Shown here piece by piece: positions 63,872 to 64,000 of a stretch of DNA of 64,000 nt (positions within the stretch are counted from its first letter, which is position 1; the number at the start of each line of letters is the position of its first letter). The notes beneath the pieces were generated by a model, which ran no database searches, had not been told where the DNA came from, and saw only the letters and a program-made list of their open reading frames with translations. The stretch comes from Akkermansiaceae bacterium. GTDB taxonomy: Bacteria; Verrucomicrobiota; Verrucomicrobiia; Verrucomicrobiales; Akkermansiaceae. The position numbers and the translations under genes were made by a program. The stretch covers positions 496,001 through 560,000 of the forward strand of contig CAJIZY010000009.1 in NCBI GenBank assembly GCA_905181965.1, given 5' to 3'.

Positions 63872-64000
63872 TTAATCAAACAATGTGTCTATCTGAAGCT
63901 CTTGCTCCACTTGTTGTTTAAGAAAGCATTTATCAAGCACCCCAACACTGTCGGCCCATTTGCGCCCCACCACTACCTCACATTCAGGCAACACCACGCC
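63872..64000 (-). CDS. Partial gene at the right edge, C-terminal 42 codons
   Basis: Open from the window edge to TAA at 63874-63872. It reads GVVLPECEVVVGRKWADSVG then VLDKCFLKQQVEQELQIDTL and FD. No family is recognised. No start is in the window, so the gene continues to the right, inside the presumed integrated element. Confidence 0.4.
   Translation of the reverse strand, partial: GVVLPECEVVVGRKWADSVGVLDKCFLKQQVEQELQIDTLFD

Overview
The window looks like chromosome from a Verrucomicrobiota bacterium, probably a marine Verrucomicrobiales relative. This is inferred from gene content, not from a marker gene. The supporting signs are Tat-exported sialidases, a DUF1552/DUF1592 cytochrome-type pair, a DUF6288 protein, bactofilin with zinc ribbons, a verrucomicrobial-style type II secretion operon and a staphyloxanthin-type carotenoid cassette. 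LpxB implies a Gram-negative envelope with lipid A.

Layout. 0-3.2 kb: minus-strand amino-sugar operon (nagB, a frameshifted Gfo/Idh/MocA oxidoreductase, the first 17 codons of nagA) divergent from a sialidase. 3.5-8.3 kb: a plausible trans-4-hydroxyproline catabolic operon (deaminase, epimerase, semialdehyde dehydrogenase, FAD dehydrogenase); the epimerase is frameshifted and the aldehyde dehydrogenase frame has no usual start codon. 8.4-17.7 kb: housekeeping genes (lpxB, a TPR protein, a double bactofilin, nadA, der, an OppD-type ATPase, a Xer recombinase). 17.7-26.1 kb: minus-strand type II secretion operon gspG-H-I-J-K-L-M, a proline/serine-rich exported protein, then gspD with one frameshift. 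No gspE, gspF or clear gspC lies in the window. 26.2-27.2 kb: rnhB and a YraN-like gene. 27.5-33.6 kb: crtN, an aldehyde dehydrogenase, crtP, crtQ and crtO, a near-complete staphyloxanthin-like pathway lacking crtM. 33.6-44 kb: EF-hand protein, pepA, and a polysaccharide-related run (PhoD-like phosphatase, sialate O-acetylesterase, DUF6288 protein, ThuA-like protein, sulfatase).

44.2-61.4 kb is different. All genes lie on the minus strand and are of accessory type: sialidase, LRR lipoprotein, FGE-fold proteins, DUF1592/DUF1552 pair, propeller plus PepSY, metalloprotease and S9 peptidase. Many are broken by single-base frameshifts and at least one by an in-frame stop. Two FGE-fold domains, about 13 kb apart, are close paralogues at DNA level.

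61.4-64 kb is an integration junction: a strong terminator, a tRNA-Thr(CGU) 3' fragment flanked by matching repeat blocks with paired TTGCTACAC motifs, a decayed tyrosine integrase and a small possible excisionase. Geometry suggests an element lying to the right of about 62.03 kb, with the intact tRNA expected beyond the window.

Frameshifts also occur in otherwise healthy regions (gspD, the epimerase, ThuA), so some may be sequencing errors. Those in the 44-62 kb block look more like real decay because they are dense and accompanied by a nonsense codon and truncated remnants.
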